This document shows positions 10,699 through 22,663 of a stretch of 64,000 nt of DNA, one piece after another; position 1 is the stretch's first letter, and every line of letters starts with the position of its first letter. The position numbers and the translations under genes were made by a program. Below the pieces are notes generated by a model. It was not told the DNA's origin and did not search any database. It saw nothing but the letters and a program-made list of their open reading frames with translations. The DNA is from Venturia oleaginea. Its lineage: Eukaryota; Ascomycota; Dothideomycetes; Venturiales; Venturiaceae. The stretch spans positions 682,001 to 746,000 of the forward strand of contig JABMLP010000019.1 in NCBI GenBank assembly GCA_013176395.1, given 5' to 3'.

Positions 10699-12401
10699 AT
10701 GAGGATATTTTCAGGCTCGATTTATGCTGCCTTTGTTGTCACAGCCTCGGCAGCACCTATCCAGGATGACACCGTCACAGCCTCGCCTATTTGCGATCCC
10801 AACAATCAAGTTTGGAGCAATGGACGTCTGTTCGATATTGCACCGGTCAGTCGAATCACTGAAGCACTGGGACCAGATATAGACACCATATACGGCACGC
10901 CCAAAAATACTTCCAAGTCTTTCGAAGGGAACTCCAAGATTGGGCCTGCGGGTGGAATGGGTGGTACATTCAAAGAATCAGACCACTTCCGTGTTTATGG
11001 TGCTACATCGGACGCACAAGCGGCGAAGACTTTGGCCATGATGGAAGCATCATATGACTGCTTTGTAAATGACATGAAATGGCGAACCTCCGGCCTTTCC
11101 TATAACGCAAAGAGCGACGATGGTTATTCTGGACCCTTCTACAAAGAGAACATATTTGGAAAGTCAGGGCTGGGCGCCGCAGCTGGAGTCATGTATGTAA
11201 ATGGTCTACTGTGGTGAAGATTCGAGTGGGATACTAATATACACCAGGAACACAGACATGAGAGCTGGACTATCATATCTTCAAGTTATAGCCAAGGAAC
11301 TTGCAACGCCCAGAGTCACTGTTCACGAGGTAGGTTGGGGTTAACCTCTCATGTTGGCAAAATACTGTCATATTAATTTCGATGCCCCGCAGTTCGGCCA
11401 CGCTCTAACTTACCACGAAAAAGGTTGGGTGAGTACCTCTCCGTTCGATCTAATCCTCTATAAATACATCCCTACCCGAGAATACTCCCTAATCGTCCAG
11501 GATGTCTCCAGACATGCACGGAAACTATCCTCAATCCAGCTCTATTTGATATTCTAGTTCGACATACTGACGGGTCACTACAGGTAGATCAAGGAAACAC
11601 GGGTACTTGGTGGGAACCTGTAGCCAACTGGTTTGCCGATACGTATATGACATCGGACTTATGCGCTGCGGCACGCAAACGGGGCAACCAACCTGTAGGG
11701 CAGACAATCATACGGCTGGACGTGGTTATATCTCGCTCTCACCAAGTCCTCGTTGACGGAACACCAAAATCCGGCAACTACTACGAATCTGGCCGTTCAT
11801 CACGTACTTGACCAATAACCCGGATAAAATCGACGGACTGGGTCAATTCGCGCTGCGAAACATGTTCCGTAAATTCAAGAAAGGTTCCAAGGAATCGCCG
11901 CTACACGCTCTTTCGTACATCACAACAACGCCTGTCCGGGATATCGTTGGCAAATATTGGGCGCGCATGGCTTTTGTGGACATCGGGCATGCTCAGGCCA
12001 AATCAACATTCGAGAAGACGCGAGCACGACTGAACTATGCCAGTCTCGATGGATCGAACGGATCCTACAAACCGAAGACGGAACGGACGCCGAAATACTT
12101 TGGCGCCAACATTATCCCTCTCAAAGTCGAAGGAGGCAACGTCGGCGTCAAGATTACTGCTGCGAAGCCTTTTATCGCCACTTTGGCCATCAAGAAGGGT
12201 GATGAAGTCAGATATGTGGAATGTCCAGCTGGCGCTTGCACAGCTAGTGTTGGTGCTGGAGCAGAGGCTGCATTGACCATTGTTAATGCTCCGAAAGAGC
12301 TGGCCATATATGATGGGTTTAAGATTGGCGGATCTATTGCGGAAGGGCTGGTTTACGAATTGAAGCTGACAGGAGCAAAGCCCAAACTCTCGCCGTCCTG
12401 A
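10699..12401 (+). CDS. Secreted HEFGH metalloprotease-like protein, one apparent frameshift
   Basis: I read four exons: 10699-11192, 11248-11329, 11393-11428 and 11584-12401. The methionine at 10699 (MRIFSGSIYAAFVVTASAAP) gives a clear secretion signal; the upstream ATG at 10615 does not. Intron 2 splits the zinc motif: the join gives VHE-FGH, i.e. HEFGHALTYHEKGW, then VDQGNTGTWWEPVANWFADTY. HExxH is the classic zinc protease signature. The repertoire resembles fungal and bacterial proteins of the DUF6055 kind, but that is from memory. Near 11787 the frame slips by one base (YYES, then WPFITYLTNNPDKI), with no intron signals. The gene is either recently broken or carries a sequence error. The C-terminal 190 residues look like a beta-rich domain. 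Confidence 0.7.
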
Positions 12402-13137
12402 AAATAGCGCTGCCCAGTCGTTACATCCTATGCGCTCCAATCACTTTTCGTCCATGGCAGTCGCCGCAAATACGACTATGGATTCGCTTAGACGGGTATC
12501 AGTACCGACAATGTCCATACATGGGCTCCATATTGGCGAAAGTGGCGGCTGACCGGCACCATGGAAGGACTTGGCTATGGTTTCGGACGCCTACATACAG
12601 CCTTACTTAGACCTGTAATGAAAGAACTCTGGGAGTGCACCGGATGTGATGACTTAGCTGATAGCCAAGAGAAGATGGAGTTGGAGTTCATGGTAGAGCC
12701 TCCACTGAAAAAGGTCTACTGGTCTGGCCTCAAACATCGGGTTGCCAGCGAGGAGTCAAGTTATGCGGCTCGCATATGCCTGGAGGAGATGCCCGTTGTG
12801 CCAAGGAATCCACACCGGAGATGTTTTCTTTGTGGTTGCAAGCCGTGATGTATGTCGTCATGGAGGACAACGACAAGACTCGTACAGAGCAATAACCCAT
12901 CCCTTTCTTTCGTGCAACACGTGACCCAGCCACACTCGTACAAGTAACACCGCTTCCGCATAACATTCTTGCTGTTATGCGTCCCATGAGGCCTCCCTGT
13001 GACATCACAGGGTCCACTCTCTATTGATACTTAGGAGCCATCTTTCTCAGTGCAACTTTCTCTTTTGTATTCCTCCAATCCATAGTCAGCCTCTCACTCA
13101 GATGCTGGACCGAATAAAACCTTTCAAATTGCTCACT
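12402..13137. other. Intergenic, no supported gene
   Basis: A 95-residue frame at 12561-12848 shows no domain or composition that supports coding. The stretch separates the convergent metalloprotease-like gene and quercetinase-like gene, so it should contain two 3' UTRs. Confidence 0.4.
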
Positions 13138-14251
13138 CTACTTCTCAATACCCAACTCCTCAAACACCCTCTCCAACTCTGCCCCATCAAACTCCGGCGC
13201 CTCATCCGGAAGCGTAAACCCCCTACACGGCTCCCCTACCCTTTGAATCAACGCCTCAATCCCCTCCCCACTCGTAAAAGAAATAACCCTCACAAACCTC
13301 GTTGCAAACCCGAGCGTAAAACTCTGTCCAGAAGGAATAACAACAGTTTCCCCCTCCCTAACCGTCTCCTCACCCTTCCCACCCAACTTCACCACCAACG
13401 CCCCCTCCTGGACACAAAAACAATGATCTACATTCTTGAATCGGAGAGGTCGAGAGAAGATAGTAGCGCCGTAAACCTTGGAGCTCTCAATACTCGAAAT
13501 GGCGAATTTACCACCCGTTTGCTCCGTCGTAATAAACGGTCTGGACATAACCCCCCCAGCCATCCATCGCGGCCCCGTATTCGCCCTCAAAAAATACGGC
13601 GTCAAAGACTCTGCCGGTAACTCGTTTTCCGAATCCCTCCACGCTGAGACTGGAGGCGGTATAAAATCCCTCGGAAAAACAACATCGAAGCGATCTTTCG
13701 CCGCCATGATCTTAGGCATAAGGAGAGCCTTTAAATCGCGGTCGTCGAATTCGGGGACGAGGAGGCCATGAAAGGGTTCAGAGACGTAGCGGAAGAAATC
13801 TACCCAATCGCCTGGTGCGATGAGGCCGATGAGTTCGGTATGTGGACCTACCATGTCGGGGTTGTGGATTACTTTCTTCAATTTCGAAAAATCAGTTTCT
13901 TTCCCCATCATCATCGTACCATGTAAATAAAACGAGTGAAGAACTCACAGGAGGTACATAAGCGAAATCCCCCGGTCCCATGACACGACATTGATCCCCG
14001 TTCCATAACTTCAGATACCCTTTCGTGACGAGAAAGATATCGTGAGCTTCATTGTGATAATGGAATCCCGGCGCGTCGGAGAGAACGGCACCACTCGTGA
14101 ACACGGCGATTTTATTCTTCGTTTGTTTTGCCGAGGCAAGGATGCGGAAGACGCCTTTGGTTCCTGGGATGGTAATTCTTTCTCCTTCGAGTTGGGGGAT
14201 TATGTAGCTTTCCTGTGAGGTTGGGGGTTTGGAGTGGCGGGTTATTGACAT
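13138..14251 (-). CDS. Bicupin dioxygenase, quercetin 2,3-dioxygenase-like
   Basis: Two exons on the minus strand, 13949-14251 and 13138-13875, joined across a 73-nt intron (GTGAGT to AAG), give 346 residues, close to the usual length of about 350 for fungal quercetinases. The join reads FAYVPP-KVIHNPDMVGPHTE. The first cupin carries metal-ligand candidates in PGFHYHNEAHDIFLVTKG (residues about 55-75) and GPGDFAYVPP. The second cupin is NVDHCFCVQEGALVVKLGG with a GETVVIPSG turn (about residues 245-285). Known enzymes open the flavonol ring with release of CO. There is no signal peptide, unlike the secreted Aspergillus enzyme, so a related intracellular cupin function is possible. Divergent from the hydrolase gene at 14652. 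Confidence 0.85.
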
Positions 14252-14651
14252 TTTGGTTTGATGAATTTGATGAAGCTGTGACTTGTTTCAAGGAATAGTC
14301 TTTGATGTTATGATAGTTGTACAGGAAAGACATTGATGTTGTGGTTTATATGACGGGTAGGTACTCCACCCTCTCCTCCACATCCCGGAAGCAGGGGCAT
14401 ACGCACCTCGGAACTTCCCCGACAAAACCCTGGGAATTGGTCAATCGAATGTTTCATGGGGTAACACCTTCGCTGCAATTGGTTCCGAAGAAGAAAGTTA
14501 CACGGTCTAAAATGCCGTTAATGGTAGCCATCATGGAATTCCCGAGTTGTGATCATAAATGGATTGAAATCGGGTCCGTCGGGCTACGATTTGCATGCCT
14601 TGAAATATCAAGTCGGGGTTAGTAATTTACTCCACTGCATCGTTAATCACC
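14252..14651. promoter_or_regulatory. Shared divergent promoter region
   Basis: These 400 bp separate the start codons of the minus-strand bicupin gene and the plus-strand hydrolase gene. The arrangement would allow joint regulation; I identified no specific binding site. Confidence 0.4.
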
Positions 14652-15704
14652 ATGTCGAAAAAGTTGGAGGTCACCTACAAGGTGGTAGGAGACTGCCGAA
14701 TTGAAACTCTGGTTTATGTACCTGGAGAGTCCAGTTCTCGATCCAAACACCCCGTGAGTGAGTAAGGAAGAAAGAATAGCTGTTTCCAACAAGCTGACAG
14801 AGGTAGTCATTGATATTCATGGCGGTGGATTCATGCTGGGCCATTCTGGCATGGTCAATCAAGACCAAATCGAGGACTGCCGCGAGCGAGGTTGGATTGT
14901 AGTTGTGCCCGACCATCGACTATGCCCACAAGTCGATATATCTGCTATTGTGGACGACATCCGCGATCTCCTACGATGGATTCAAACCGGGAAATTGGAT
15001 GAAGTTCTTGCCAAAGAGAGCAATTCCAACGTGCGATGCGATCTCGAGCGGGTAGTAGCATTCGGCACATCTGCAGGAGGATATCTGTCGCTATGTCTTG
15101 TACGTCCTCCAACCACCCCAGGTATATATCCTGCTAACCCCAAAAACAGGGCTACGGCGTCGCAAAGCCAGTCGCAGCAATCCTAGATTTCTACGGTCCC
15201 TGCAACTTCACCCATCCGTTCTGGTCATCCAAGATCGCATCGCTCTACGAAAGGATCCCCAAATTCCCAGAGGAATTCATCAACAAAGTCTACGACGAAT
15301 CTCCTGTTCCAACAAAAGGCGGCGTATCCCTCGAGGGTCAAGCAACCGGCGGACCCAATTTCAAAGATCCCCGAGTCGCCTTTGCAATGACGCATATAGC
15401 CAATGGGACTCTAATAAACGTCTGTTGTCCATCGAGGAATTACGACAAGATCGATCCCATTCGAAATATTGCCGAGGGGTATCCACCAACTTGTATAGTC
15501 CACGGACAGAGCGACATCATGGTTCCCATCACGCTCAGCCAGGATTTGTACGCCGCATTGAAGAAGGAAGCTGTGGAGTGTGAGATGATCGAGGTTCCGG
15601 GCGAGGAGCATACATTCGCTGGAAAGATGGTAAAGGGAGGGCAGACGTGGGAGTTGCAGAGGAAAGGATTCGACTGGGTGGAATCTGTGCTGGCGAAAAT
15701 CTAA
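14652..15704 (+). CDS. Alpha/beta hydrolase (HSL/carboxylesterase type)
   Basis: Three exons, 14652-14753, 14803-15099 and 15150-15704, give 317 residues. The HGGG oxyanion motif (VVIDIHGGGFMLGHSG) opens exon 2. The nucleophile elbow is GTSAGGYLSL, with Ser as the likely nucleophile. The Asp is in IVHGQSDIMVP and the His in PGEEHTFAGK, so the catalytic triad is complete. No signal peptide, so cytosolic ester hydrolysis is likely. The acceptor CAGAG of intron 1 is chosen because the earlier AG gives an immediate stop. The neighbouring divergent quercetinase-like gene suggests cleavage of an aromatic or depside ester, which is inference only. Confidence 0.87.
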
Positions 15705-16351
15705 GCATTGTAAGGTCAATAGTGTCATACTCATGTATCTTCAGAACTGCGTATACTCAACTCCTAGCATTCGTCACACTATTTCCTTGTCTCCTCTATA
15801 TATACCATGCTTTCCTTATAGTCAAATGGGAAGCCATGGCCCGTAGCCCACGAAAACGGAGAGGCCGCCCTATAGCCAAGCACATGTATGCCCGGATTTC
15901 GACCAGAAGACCGGCGGAGGGGGAGGCTTTTCCAAAACCGCGCTGCCCCAGTCCCGGCTTTCCGTGCCAAATTTCTCGTCCCTGGCTGAATCTGCTCCAC
16001 ACGTTCAACTCCGCGCATTGGTCATTATTTCCAAGTTTCAAATGAAGAGAACACTCGGATTCTTTGTATGAATAGATTGGCGGGGTCCGATTCGAAGTAA
16101 GTACCTGTAGTGCCGGGAACGCTGAACTTAAGTTGAGGTATTGATCGGACTCGTGCGCAAGTGATATTTTGCATGACAAAGTAACTAAACGTCGCGTTTT
16201 GTCCTCGACAGCTTTGAAGGGTTTGGAGAGAGAAAAATGATACACTATCAATTACTTTGGGCCGCAATGTGCTCCTTCGAATGTTACTACATAGTTTAGG
16301 ACTAGTATTGTTACACAGCATGCACAAACTGGACCTCCAGACACTGAAAAG
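15705..16351. other. Intergenic between convergent genes
   Basis: It holds the 3' ends of the hydrolase and permease genes. Overlapping short frames on both strands show no domain. Confidence 0.4.
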
Positions 16352-18260
16352 CTACTCCCAAAGCTTCTTCACCTGCTCATACCACTTCAACTTGGTCTTA
16401 ACAGCATGCTTAGGCTCCTCCTCAGCAAGCACCTCCTCCATCCCCGTATGCATGTCCACCAACTCCGGAGGATGTGCCCATGGATCATTTCTCGCATAGA
16501 ATCTGTGTCCAAAGTAAATGACTAGGAAGATCGGAATACCGACGTAGGCTGTCAGAAACGACGATACACTCCAATTCTGCGGCCAGAAAACGTTGAAGCC
16601 ATTGATGAGGGTCAAAATGACGAAACCGACGATAGCAAGGTAGGATCCCCATGGCTGCATTATCGACACGTAGGGAAGCTCAGCGTCGGAGATGCCTTGG
16701 ACCTGGCAAGCTTTGCGGAATCGAAGGTAGATGATGGAGCAGCAAATCCAGGAAAGGAATCCAGAAGTATTGGTTAAGTTGACGAACCAGTTGAAGACCA
16801 CGGCCCCAGAATTAGCAACGTTCAGGTATGCCAGGGCGCAGAATAGCGAAGAAGCGATGACGGCCCGAATTGGGACACCTTGTTTCGTGCAGTGCTTGAA
16901 AAATGATGGCGCATTTCCAGACAGGGCTAGCGAGTACAGACTACGACTGGACAGGTAGAGGAAGGAGTTTCCAGATGACCAAGCTGAGATGATGATACCA
17001 GCGTTGATGATGGAGTCCAGGACGTCGATTCCCGCGTTCTTGATGCCTACAACAAAAGCTGATGACCCAGCGCCGGATCCTCCTGAAGTGATTCTTGGAT
17101 CGTTGCTCGGGCATGTGACACCAATAGCGAGGACTGAGCCGATGTAGAAGAAGAATAAACGGTAGATGTATCGTCTAACGTACAAGGTTAGCAATCAAAG
17201 TCTTATACCTCATGCGAGAGATCGAAGACCTGCCTGGCTGCTATTGGAAGGTTGTGGCGAGGTGACTTCATCTCACCAGCAGTGGCAATCATGAGCTCAG
17301 GAGCAAACGCAAAGGGGAAGGCTGAGAGCACCCATGTGGAAAGCAAAGCCAAGAATCTGCCTGTATTTCCAGTCTCCAAGTAGGTATTGGTTGGTCCTGG
17401 ATTTTTCCAATATCTGCAACACGAGTTAGATGACTATTTATGTCAAAAGTAGTATATATAACATACCTGAATCCGAGACGATCATGGTTTGGCCCACCGC
17501 CGAAAAACAACACCACCGAGAGGATGAGGAGGCCAGTCATCATCACAACTTTTGTGGATGCAAACCTGGGCGTAGTTAGCCCACGGAATGTCGCTGTAGC
17601 AAGTAATTGGGAGTCAATTTCGGCATACCAGAACTCAGTTTCTCCATAGAACTTAACGGGCAGAAGATTCAAGCCCACAATAACCACGATCATGATAGAG
17701 ATCCAAACAGCAATATTGATATCCGACTTCCAGTAATCAATGACGAGTCCAGCTGCGGTAATTTCATACGGCACTAGAATTCCCAAAGAATAAAAGTAAA
17801 GCCACCCAAGAGCAAAACCCATGGACCGCGAGACATAGCGGAAACCGAACAAGTTCATGGAAGCACCCGGCGTTGGGAGGTAGGCCGCAACGGTAACGGT
17901 GCCAGAGACGATGCAGAAGACCAGCACGGACATAAGCAGGTAGGCCATAAGAATGAAGAGTGGCCCTCCGCGAGCAAGTGTTTGACCAGAGCCCACGAAC
18001 AAACCGGTTCCAATTGTTCCACCGAGGGCGATCATTTGTGCATGGCGAGACTTGAGTCCTAGCCATGGTTAGAGTAGATAATGTAAGGGGACCTGTAAAT
18101 ACGTACCTCTCTGTGTTTTATCATAGCGTTCATCAAAGATCTCGGCCTGGAGAACTGTCGCGTCAACGACAGAGCCTTTGCGTTCTCCGCTGCTGTTACG
18201 AGCGCGGACACCATCATACCCCGACAGATTGCCCTTCTCGGACTTTTGAACAGAGTCCAT
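16352..18260 (-). CDS. Amino acid permease (fungal AAT/YAT family, Dip5-like)
   Basis: Five exons on the minus strand (18107-18260, 17629-18058, 17467-17565, 17234-17413, 16352-17174) join to 561 residues, normal for the family. The first membrane helix has HAQMIALGGTIGTGLFVGSG, the substrate-binding signature of amino acid permeases. Further marks are GGGPNHDRLGFRYWKNPG, PFAFAPELMIATAGEMKSPRHNLP and NTSGFLSWICCSIIYLRFRK. About twelve membrane helices are predicted by eye. The N-terminal 60 residues are hydrophilic and cytosolic. It should be a plasma-membrane proton-driven importer; Dip5-like dicarboxylate specificity is a guess. Intron 4 (17175-17233) seems to use a GC donor (AG|GCAGGT), because no GT donor keeps the frame. 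Confidence 0.95.
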
Positions 18261-19256
18261 CGCGACAAGCTGTAGTTAGGTGAGTTGGACTTGAAGAAGA
18301 GGTTAAGTAACGCAAGGGTTTCCGCCGAGAAGTTCGCAAGCTCTTATGGACATCTCCCGCATCGCAGTGGTCCGCCCTCACACGACAAGGAGTGGCCAAG
18401 GGCTTGGTCTACGACAGTGTCCTATCCCAGTACATATTAGCATATTAGAAGCGGAACCCTGCATCCATAGATAGAGGCGGCCCATGTATGGAGAGGAGGA
18501 GAGGGATTCTGGAAGCAGCTACTACGTAGTAATAAACTGTAAATGACGCGCGATTGGGGATCATAATTCCTGGTCGGGCACTCCCAGTCGTAGATCTAGA
18601 GTCTGTGAACTCTTGCTACGAAGAGTTGGTGATCATTGAAGGCAGGATTTTTGTAGTGTAAGCGGCCACCGGTACCAAGGACGCGAATAGTAAGGCAGGT
18701 AACAGGCTCCGCACGAGCTTGCGGGGCGTGGGGTGGTAGCTTGCATGGATAAGCCTCCGCTGAAGGAAATGGCGAAGTGGAAGAGAAGCCGTACATCTGC
18801 AAGGCAGAATCGCGAGATTTCTTGAAAAAAAGGGTCAGACGAGGGAAGCAGCGTGAGATGTGTAGATACAACCCGGAGAGCCCGGACTTGTGAGATGGAT
18901 ACTCCGCCGGTGTTCAGTTGCTTCCTGTCAGAGGAATCAACCTTCGTGATCATCACAGATTAATCCCGCCCGCAGTTCTGGCCGCATTAAACAGCTGTGA
19001 TTGCGATGTCCAAGCGGCGCCATCTTGCTCCATAAAGGCTACAAAGCCTATCAGACAATGCAAGCGTATGACCGAAGAAGAACAATCAAGGAAAGAAGGA
19101 GTGTCGATTCGAGATGGCGTTCAGCTTGCTGAGTCACATGAATACAGTCAAGGAGGAATCAATTCTATTCTATAGCGGATTACAATGTTGCAGCGACAGT
19201 GAAGCAGAAATCTAGCAAACCAAGGTTCCACACCCTTAAAGAAACTGACCCGATTT
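18261..19256. promoter_or_regulatory. Upstream region of the permease gene
   Basis: About 1 kb without a supportable gene, between the permease start (minus) and the 3' end of the adhesin gene (minus). It should hold the permease promoter. I saw no clear GATAA cluster. Confidence 0.35.
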
Positions 19257-20735
19257 TCACGACTCGGCACCCCAAGCGCTGTACCTAGGAGCCGTGTTGT
19301 CGCAAGAACGTCTCACAAAGTACGGGTTCGGCCGCGCAGCATTCCCATTGTTGATGAACGCAGATCCGTCCGGAGCTCTCGCAGTGATATTGAAGTTTGC
19401 CGATCCCTGACCATTTGCATACTGGACACGGAATGGATAATACTGTCCTTGAACCATAGAAAAGCTTGCCATATTTTGAGCGGTAGACAAGGAATAAGTT
19501 GACCTGAGGAGCGAATTGGCAGCATTCCAGCCAGAATAAGCGGTAGGACCAATCCAGATAAGCACGATGTCATCAGGTGCGGTAACTGCGAATGTGTAGA
19601 CTCCCGTCTGTGGCGCAAACAAATAGCCACGGTGGGCCAAAGTGAAGAATGTGCTTCCAAATGATGTGGAATTGTAGACTGTGATGCTCCCCTGAGTTGT
19701 AGGCGAGTATTGGAAACCTCCAATGTAGGTGGTACTGCTGTTTTGGAGCGGCGCTATGGTCTTGACGTACTCGGGAACGTAGTTGGGGTAGGAACTGTCC
19801 GGTGCAATATTCTGGTACGGGTTTGCGTATCGTGCCCAACTGAGGCCAGCGTTGCCACAGTCTGATTGTGGTGTTGGTTGAGCTACAATCACCGTCCCAG
19901 GCGTTGGGCCTGATTGGCTGACAGTTGCTGTTGTCGCAACAAGTCCCGAAGTCACAGTAGTAGTGACATACGACTCAGGGTAGCCGAAAATGACGCTGCC
20001 GCTCACAGTACCGCTTGCGGAAACTGTTGAGCGGTATGAGGTCCCTTCAGGAAAGTACGAAGTGGTGGTGACTGTTCCTGCCGGCGTCACGCCGACGACT
20101 GCAGTGACAACGGAGGCTCCTGTGAACAAACTTGTATAGGCTGACAAGCCCGAGCTCAAGACAGTGGTGGATGAGATTGTCGAATAGGCGCCAGGAGTTC
20201 CGATTGTCTGATAGACTACTGTACCACTTGTGACCAAACTTGTGTACGGGGTGCCATCAGGAGGAAGAGTGACGTAGCCGGTCGGTGCGGTGGAATATTG
20301 GCCAGGAACACCGATAACTGGGGTCACAGAATTTCCATCGGTGATATATGACGTATAAGCGACTGAATTTGCTGGAATACGGCTCGAAATTGTTGGAGCA
20401 GTCTGATAGGCGGAAGGAGAACCGACGATCGGCGTGACGACGCCTGCGTTCGTGACATACGAAGTGAATTGCTGGCTGCCAGCTGGGATTAAAGTTGTGG
20501 TGGCTGGGGCAGTCGATAGAGGCTGGCCAATGATTGCCGTGATGGTTGAGACGCCAGTTTCTGTGCGCGTGAAGCCACTTGCCGTCGCGTTGAGAGTTTG
20601 TGTCGAAGTGGCGTATGACCATGGGGCTGGGGAACCCACAATGACACTAACGCATGATGAAGATTGTTGTGGCAGGGCATTGACTGCAGCGAGTGAATGA
20701 AAGAGCGCGGCAAATGCCAGCGCTTTGGAAGCCAT
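19257..20735 (-). CDS. Secreted GLEYA-domain adhesin-like wall protein
   Basis: A single exon of 492 residues. I start at the methionine at 20735 (MASKALAFAALFHSLAAVNALP), which gives a clean secretion signal and lies downstream of a TATA-like ATATAT near 20805; the longer frame to 20903 is not needed. Residues about 25-310 are Ser/Thr-rich repeats of about 40 residues with the theme YTS-(Y/L)-(V/I)TSG then V-(I)G-x-P, likely heavily O-mannosylated. The C-terminal 180 residues match a GLEYA/PA14-like lectin fold: GYLFAPQTGVYTFAV, DDIVLIWIG, YYPFRVQYANGQG. Such domains bind carbohydrate in yeast adhesins. No GPI signal is seen at the C-terminus. It shares repeat style with the gene at 28598. 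Confidence 0.85.
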   Translation of the reverse strand: MASKALAFAALFHSLAAVNALPQQSSSCVSVIVGSPAPWSYATSTQTLNATASGFTRTETGVSTITAIIGQPLSTAPATTTLIPAGSQQFTSYVTNAGVVTPIVGSPSAYQTAPTISSRIPANSVAYTSYITDGNSVTPVIGVPGQYSTAPTGYVTLPPDGTPYTSLVTSGTVVYQTIGTPGAYSTISSTTVLSSGLSAYTSLFTGASVVTAVVGVTPAGTVTTTSYFPEGTSYRSTVSASGTVSGSVIFGYPESYVTTTVTSGLVATTATVSQSGPTPGTVIVAQPTPQSDCGNAGLSWARYANPYQNIAPDSSYPNYVPEYVKTIAPLQNSSTTYIGGFQYSPTTQGSITVYNSTSFGSTFFTLAHRGYLFAPQTGVYTFAVTAPDDIVLIWIGPTAYSGWNAANSLLRSTYSLSTAQNMASFSMVQGQYYPFRVQYANGQGSANFNITARAPDGSAFINNGNAARPNPYFVRRSCDNTAPRYSAWGAES

Positions 20736-22663
20736 TGTGTAGTAAAAACGATGAATGAGCGGTGGAATGCGGTTGGATGAAGAAGAGAAGCTGGAGGGTA
20801 TGAGTATATATCCGATCAGCAACCAGGTTCTCCAAGCTTTTCGGAAGCATATTCTTGGGGTAAAATAGTCTTTGATATTCTCTCGCCGATACTCTTCAAT
20901 CAATACAGTTGCATGGTTCTATGCTCGAACTGGTCAGCGTTGCTCTGCACATTGATCCGTGCCACAACGTAAAGTAGTAGGATAGTATTGGGCTATTGGT
21001 TTGAGTTAGAACGATCAGCTCCAGTTACGAATCGAGTTCGAAATTGTCCTCGGGGTTTTCTTAATTCGTTCAATATAGGGGGACGTTTGAAGAGGTTCAA
21101 TCTGCATCGAGACTAATGGTATTACTTGGCGCAGTAAAACCCATTCACACTGGAACCTTTTGAATGGTAGGGACCTCCAGGTATCGAACGATGTGACGAG
21201 ACGGTATACCAAGTTTTGCGTTTATCGTCCTGTTTTTATTCGTGTGTATGTTGCTCATCCGTAGACAGGTTATCCCAAGGCTTAGGTTCCAGTAATATTT
21301 TTCAGACAAGAGAGACGGCGGTCCCAGAGCTGCTCGATCATCTCAGCAACAATGGACATTCGTTTCCGGTTGCTCTTGTGCGAGTTGTGACGTCGGCAAA
21401 TTCGAGCTTCGTAGAATCGGGTTTCTTTCTACCACACATCATGACAGTTAGTCCCTCAGTCCATCATTTATTTCTGTGCGGCTCTCTGTTGATCGGGGCG
21501 AGGATATTCTCCATTTCCTACTTCATCGTCGTTTGACAATGTCAGCCTGTCAAATATAGACGATAAGATTTAATGACTTGATAAAGTAACTGCCAGTGCT
21601 ATCGTTCGAAAACGGGCTATTGGGCCAGATGTAAGGGATATGATTTGTTGTTGACTTTACCGTATGTCTGGATTCCGAGACCTAATCTAAACCACGCCTC
21701 TTTCTACCTTCCATGACCTGGCTTTGAAAAACAACCATCCGACCTTGTTTTCTTCGGGGATCCTAAACTTACACCAACATCGACCAACCAGACATGTTGC
21801 CAGAGAGAATCTCACACTATAAGCCGTGCCGTTAAGAATTTTCGAATCAGTGATTCTAACGCTTCAATAGAGAATGCACTGGTTCCAACATGACGCTGAG
21901 AAAAGCCGTTGAGGGGGACCAAAAGGATGGACAACGCGAATTTATTCCTTGACAGCTGAATATGAGTGCATAAGTAACGATTACCTCTTTCCGGAAATTC
22001 CTGGGCGTTGTGGTATCGTCGGCAGATCTGCCCTGATGGCAACTTGAGTCCTTTGATGAATGGTTACATGATTGAGATGGATGAGGAGGGGAGGAAACGT
22101 TAACAATCAAGACTCCACTTCGGCGGTCCGTGCAGTGGCTTTACACGTGATGTTCCAGATCGGGATCATGAAAAGCATATCCAATCTTGACTCTTCTGGT
22201 ATATTCGAATTCGCTTTCAGAGCAGAACGGAAAACAAAGATCATTTAATATCTTGACTGCTTGGGATAGTCTTCTGAAATAGACGTGGAAGATACGCACA
22301 TGCAGTATGAAAGTAGCGTTGAAACAAGTACTCCTTAAACAATGATATGTAAGCCTCTGTTTGCTCCAACGTATCAGGGTATCAAGCAATGGAAATGGAA
22401 GGATGCTTGTTATTGGGATTCGAACAGAAATGTAAATTGAACATGTTGATGGTTCCTGCCTGCTTCAAGAATTCAGGCATTCGACGCAGAATCACATCTC
22501 CATATGGATACGGGCTGGGAAGAACTCTTCCATAACACGCTTCGATTTCTCGAAATCACAGTGTTTACACGAGGAATGGACCCCGAATTGACAAAGACGT
22601 TCGACTTGATATAGACGCTCGAGTCCATTAAAATCGTCCAAAGCTTCCTCCAGCCTCGTCATC
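20736..22663. other. Intergenic region, no supported gene
   Basis: Nearly 2 kb with only short overlapping frames on both strands. A 75-residue minus frame at 22492-22719 overlaps the end of the alcohol dehydrogenase gene in another frame and has no recognised domain. Pyrimidine-rich stretches near 21216-21536 might belong to an unrecognised transcript. Confidence 0.35.

Noticed and set aside
12003..12440. Minus frame opposite the HEFGH protein gene
   Set aside because: Shadow of a conserved secreted protein frame.
13024..13620. 198-residue plus frame opposite the bicupin gene
   Set aside because: It is the antisense shadow of the quercetinase-like gene; composition is Pro/Arg/Leu-rich without a domain.
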